The notes beneath the pieces were generated by a model. That model was not told the origin of the DNA and did no database searches. It saw only the letters and a program-made list of their open reading frames with translations. Shown here piece by piece: positions 8,276 through 10,575 of a DNA stretch of 10,575 nucleotides. Made by a program: the position numbers and the translations under genes. Positions within the stretch are counted from its first letter, which is position 1, and every line of letters begins with the position of its first letter. Origin of the DNA: JBCCCJ01 sp039029315 (GTDB lineage Bacteria; Bacteroidota; Bacteroidia; J057); NCBI GenBank assembly GCA_039029315.1, contig JBCCGK010000196.1, forward strand, positions 1 through 10,575, in the 5' to 3' direction.

Positions 8276-8875
8276 ATGTTCAAACCATCTTCAACATATC
8301 AGGATGAAGCCATCATCACAGGCATTCAAGCCGGAGGCGCGATGCGCGAACAATGGATCACTCGCTTGTATGAAAAATATTTTCGCTTTCTTTATCAGGG
8401 AAAATCGAAACACAACATTACTGAAGAAGAGGCCAAGGATGCCTATTCTGATGCTGTCATAGCAGTGAGTGAACAGATCGCAGCGAATAAGTTTCGAGGA
8501 GACAGCAAGTTGAGTACCTACCTCTATCGAATTTTTTACTACAAATGTGTTGATATTATTCGCCAAAGACCGACTCTTAGAAAAGTAGAGCTGCAAGAGG
8601 CAGAAGAATTCGAACTGTTGGAGGCTGATCCGCTCGATCAGGTGATCCAGGAGGAGCAATTAGCGGAGTTGGAAACCTATTTGGATAAAATTGGAGCCAA
8701 ATGTAAAGAATTGTTGTTGGACTGGGGATATTGGGGCTACAATATGTCTGAAATAGCTGAGCGAATGGGGTTCAAGGACAACAAAAGTGCAATCAGCCAA
8801 AAACACAAATGCATGCAAAAACTAAAGACCCTACTTTCTAAGCATATGATTCAATCTCACAGTGGAAACAAATGA
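8276..8875 (+). CDS. ECF-type sigma-70 family RNA polymerase sigma factor
   Basis: The 199-residue protein has the two-domain build of extracytoplasmic-function sigma factors. Region 2 spans about 25-97 and includes AYSDAVIAVSEQI and the KFRGDSKLSTYLYRI...CVDIIRQ stretch that binds core polymerase and the -10 element. An acidic linker (about 104-130) follows. Region 4 at about 128-188 carries a helix-turn-helix (NMSEIAERMGFKDNKSAISQ) that would read the -35-like element. The ATG at 8276 puts a typical short leader (DEAIITGIQAGG) in front of region 2; a later Met at residue 23 would cut into it. The 3' end overlaps the following membrane TPR gene by 14 bases, so the two are cotranscribed and probably translationally coupled. 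By analogy with ECF systems it would be held inactive by that protein and direct a small regulon, possibly including the divergent CHAT genes. The closest ECF subgroup was not determined. Confidence 0.93.
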   Translation: MFKPSSTYQDEAIITGIQAGGAMREQWITRLYEKYFRFLYQGKSKHNITEEEAKDAYSDAVIAVSEQIAANKFRGDSKLSTYLYRIFYYKCVDIIRQRPTLRKVELQEAEEFELLEADPLDQVIQEEQLAELETYLDKIGAKCKELLLDWGYWGYNMSEIAERMGFKDNKSAISQKHKCMQKLKTLLSKHMIQSHSGNK

Positions 8876-9620
8876 TCACATATTTGACCTGGTAGAAAAA
8901 TATCTGGCTGGTGATATGTCAGCACAGGAAATGTCTGTCTTCGAACAAAGGAGGCTGGACGAAACTGAATTTGACGAAGAAGTTCTCCGCCATTTGCAGG
9001 CGCGTGCAGCCATTCGGGCTGTTGGTCGAAAGCGTCTCAAGGAAAATTTCGAACATATTTATCAAGAAAAAAAGGCATCTGCCACAGATCGCAGACGTTC
9101 GCGACTGACTGGGGTAATGATTGCTTGGCGGGTTGCTGCTGGAATTGTCTTATTGCTGGTTGCCGGGGGCCTGCTGTGGCAACTGCTCAAACCTCCTTCT
9201 CCACAAACATTATATGCAGAACATATCAGTTTTCCTTCTATCCCCGGTGTTCGAGGAACAGTCCGTTCTGACTCTCTTGCCTGGGAGAAAGCTCTTCGGA
9301 TGTACGAAAGGGGTGACTATCAGCAAAGTGTGGAATTGCTGGAGCCATTCTCTTCCATTGATACATTTGCCTACCGTTCCTTCGCCTCCTTCTATCAGGG
9401 ATTGGCCTACCTCCACTTAAGCCAATCACAAGAAGCGATAGCGCGATTCGAGCGCGTGGAGCGACCCGGACTCTACACTGAGCAGGTGGATTGGTACATT
9501 GCCCTTGCCTATCTTCAGGCAGAAGATATCGAGGGAGCACGCGCAGCATTGCAGAAGATTGTGGATCAAAAAGGACATTACAAGACTGCTGAAGCTGAAG
9601 AGATGTTGGGGGAATTGTGA
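8862..9620 (+). CDS. Single-pass membrane TPR protein, putative anti-sigma factor
   Basis: The 252-residue protein starts with GTG at 8862; an in-frame TGA at 8847 closes the frame upstream, so no earlier start is available. Residues 1-70 form a charged helical head whose opening (IFDLVEKYLAGDMSAQEMSVFEQR) resembles the sigma-binding N-terminus of Bacteroidota anti-sigma-like proteins; it lacks the HxxxCxxC zinc motif of ZAS domains. A Lys/Arg-rich stretch (70-81) precedes one transmembrane helix at about 86-109, which sets the head in the cytoplasm and the rest in the periplasm. The periplasmic part has about three TPR-like units (139-163, 173-200, 208-236). The gene overlaps the sigma gene by 14 bases and is followed at once by an intrinsic terminator, so it is the last gene of a two-gene operon. 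The anti-sigma role rests on context and head-domain resemblance, not on a firm family match. Confidence 0.85.
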   Translation: METNDHIFDLVEKYLAGDMSAQEMSVFEQRRLDETEFDEEVLRHLQARAAIRAVGRKRLKENFEHIYQEKKASATDRRRSRLTGVMIAWRVAAGIVLLLVAGGLLWQLLKPPSPQTLYAEHISFPSIPGVRGTVRSDSLAWEKALRMYERGDYQQSVELLEPFSSIDTFAYRSFASFYQGLAYLHLSQSQEAIARFERVERPGLYTEQVDWYIALAYLQAEDIEGARAALQKIVDQKGHYKTAEAEEMLGEL

Positions 9621-9660
9621 GGGAGAGAAACTAGAGAATTTCACTTCTTTCCCTTTTTTT
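9621..9660 (+). terminator. Intrinsic terminator of the sigma/TPR operon
   Basis: Directly after the TGA of the membrane TPR gene, GGGAGAGAA (9621-9629) can pair with TTCTTTCCC (9645-9653) to give a nine-base-pair stem with one G-U pair. A 15-base loop separates the arms, and seven T residues follow (9654-9660). The stem can be lengthened by A9620 with T9654. The mirrored strand has no T-run after the stem, so it works for + strand transcription only. Its distal arm and T-run lie inside the last codons of the convergent nuclease gene. Confidence 0.75.
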
Positions 9661-10407
9661 GAAAACTTCTTTGCGATGCCAGGTGCCATATATTGGATCA
9701 GGTTCTTGAATGGAAGATTTTGGTTGAAAAAGAGGTTTATCTTTAAATCTCAAAAGCCATTCTTGAAGCCCAATAGTCCCTTTGACATGAGGTGATACAT
9801 CAATTAGGCCATCTTTTGAAAGGGTCCATGCTCCCCGATCAAATAGTTTGTGATGTATGGCGCAAAGCAAGAGCCCGTTTTGGACTAGATTTGGCCCATT
9901 ATGTGAATCCCATTTGATGTGAGCGGCTTCAAGTCCAATACTTTTTTCTCCTAATTTGACATCATAACCACACAAAGCACAACAATTATTGTAGGCATCA
10001 AGTACAGCATATCGAAACTTCGGATTTCTACGTCTTCTTCGAACCCAATCGTAAACTTCCTCGGTCTGATTGAGATGAACAGCCTGAAAAATTTCTTCAA
10101 TTACAGTATCTGGAAAATGGGCTGTGAGAATGTGATAGGCAAGAACAACGATCTCATTAGGGTGGAGAATTAAGTATTCGTATATCTCAAGAGGAAAGCC
10201 ACCAGCAACCTGATTATGAAGCAATTTACGTTTGCTGACATCCTTTTTGGGGCTGGTCTGTATGTTCGATATATTGCTCAACTCCCAGATTTGGTCGTCA
10301 TTTTGTAAGCGCCAGAAAGGATATTCAGTGCGATAAGTTTGACTATATGGGCCGAATTCCTGGAGAAGATTTCCTAATTCTTGATCAATCTGGTCAAATG
10401 GAATCAT
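9631..10407 (-). CDS. Sulfur-binding-domain HNH endonuclease (phosphorothioate-DNA restriction), probably N-terminally truncated
   Basis: The 258-residue product resembles type IV-like restriction enzymes that bind phosphorothioate-modified DNA through a sulfur-binding domain and cut with an HNH nuclease. The first part (about 1-115) has the sulfur-binding hallmarks LLQEFGP and TEYPFWRLQND (27-37) and the AGGF and HFPD...EEIFQAV helices. After an Arg-rich linker (123-127) comes the HNH domain: zinc-type C143-x2-C146, AAHI with His163, NGLLLC with Asn177 and Cys182, and HHKLFDRG with His185/His186; then the family ending WLLRFKDKPL and WHRKEVF. The C-terminus is complete. The N-terminus is not: homology seems to run on upstream of the ATG (GPR at 10416-10408, and perhaps LTLSRYSRK before it) but a TAA at 10449..10447 closes the frame. 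The usual opening with HKPLLLL, which supplies part of the sulfur pocket, is missing in all three frames. The gene may be a remnant. No dnd or ssp modification genes are nearby. Confidence 0.82.
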   Translation of the reverse strand: MIPFDQIDQELGNLLQEFGPYSQTYRTEYPFWRLQNDDQIWELSNISNIQTSPKKDVSKRKLLHNQVAGGFPLEIYEYLILHPNEIVVLAYHILTAHFPDTVIEEIFQAVHLNQTEEVYDWVRRRRRNPKFRYAVLDAYNNCCALCGYDVKLGEKSIGLEAAHIKWDSHNGPNLVQNGLLLCAIHHKLFDRGAWTLSKDGLIDVSPHVKGTIGLQEWLLRFKDKPLFQPKSSIQEPDPIYGTWHRKEVFKKRERSEIL

Positions 10408-10575
10408 TCTAGGACCTTTGCGACTATACCTACTTAACGTGAGTTCTTAGTCGAAGGAGCTGTCTATCAACGCAATTGGTTGCGACTGAAACACAAAAGC
10501 ATGACCTTGGGGTTGAAACTTCATTTGTTCGAAACAAATAAATCCCTAAGCCATGCTGATCCTAAATACGACAAA
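10408..10575. other. Break region upstream of the nuclease gene
   Basis: On the - strand the nuclease frame continues plausibly from 10407 to about 10440 (residues LSRYSRKGPR before the first Met), then meets a TAA at 10449..10447. Beyond it no frame shows the family's expected N-terminal motif. On the + strand one frame is open from 10438 to the window edge (46 codons, with an ATG at 10501), but it is short, has no recognisable motif and an open run of that length is not rare by chance. The right-hand edge of the window prevents deciding whether an insertion, deletion or frameshift separated the missing N-terminus. Confidence 0.4.

Noticed and set aside
10438..10575. Open + strand frame running off the right edge (ATG at 10501)
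   Set aside because: Forty-six codons without a stop are not unusual by chance, no motif is recognisable, and there is no promoter or ribosome-binding signal. It could be the start of a gene beyond the edge but cannot be supported here.
10408..10575. Insertion-sequence end disrupting the nuclease gene
   Set aside because: No terminal inverted repeat, target duplication or transposase motif could be identified in the visible part; the cause of the break stays open.

Overview
The window looks like a chromosomal segment of a Bacteroidota bacterium, most likely Saprospiria-like. The AIR synthase has the long (~386 residue) Bacteroidota form. The ECF sigma factor, the zinc-less anti-sigma-like TPR protein and the TPR-CHAT proteins are all types I associate with that group. 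Starts generally lack Shine-Dalgarno sequences, as is usual there. No tRNA, rRNA, CRISPR array or intact insertion sequence was seen.

Layout, left to right: (1) 1-299, AT-rich DNA with no convincing gene; (2) 300-1145 (+), a secreted, probably outer-membrane beta-barrel protein of unknown function; (3) 1271-2431 (+), purM, a stand-alone purine-biosynthesis gene whose last 39 bases overlap the convergent gene that follows; (4) 2393-5134 and 5245-8022 (both -), two tandem paralogues with signal peptide, TPR array, CHAT caspase-like domain and C-terminal membrane anchor; (5) 8023-8275, a divergent intergenic region; (6) 8276-8875 and 8862-9620 (+), an ECF sigma factor translationally overlapped by a single-pass membrane TPR protein with an anti-sigma-like cytoplasmic head, ending in a strong intrinsic terminator at 9621-9660; (7) 9631-10407 (-), an HNH endonuclease of the sulfur-binding-domain (phosphorothioate-DNA) type that appears to have lost its N-terminus; (8) 10408-10575, DNA where the homology of that nuclease breaks off.

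The most interesting unit is 2393-9620. A sigma factor and its probable membrane-bound partner are transcribed away from two CHAT peptidase-like proteins. All three non-sigma proteins are predicted to place TPR repeats on the periplasmic side, and both CHAT proteins keep the His/Cys dyad. I propose, as inference, an envelope-signalling module in which periplasmic CHAT proteins and the TPR domain of the anti-sigma-like protein meet and control the ECF sigma factor. The purM gene is housekeeping. The nuclease at the right end is a separate defence-type gene, possibly decaying.
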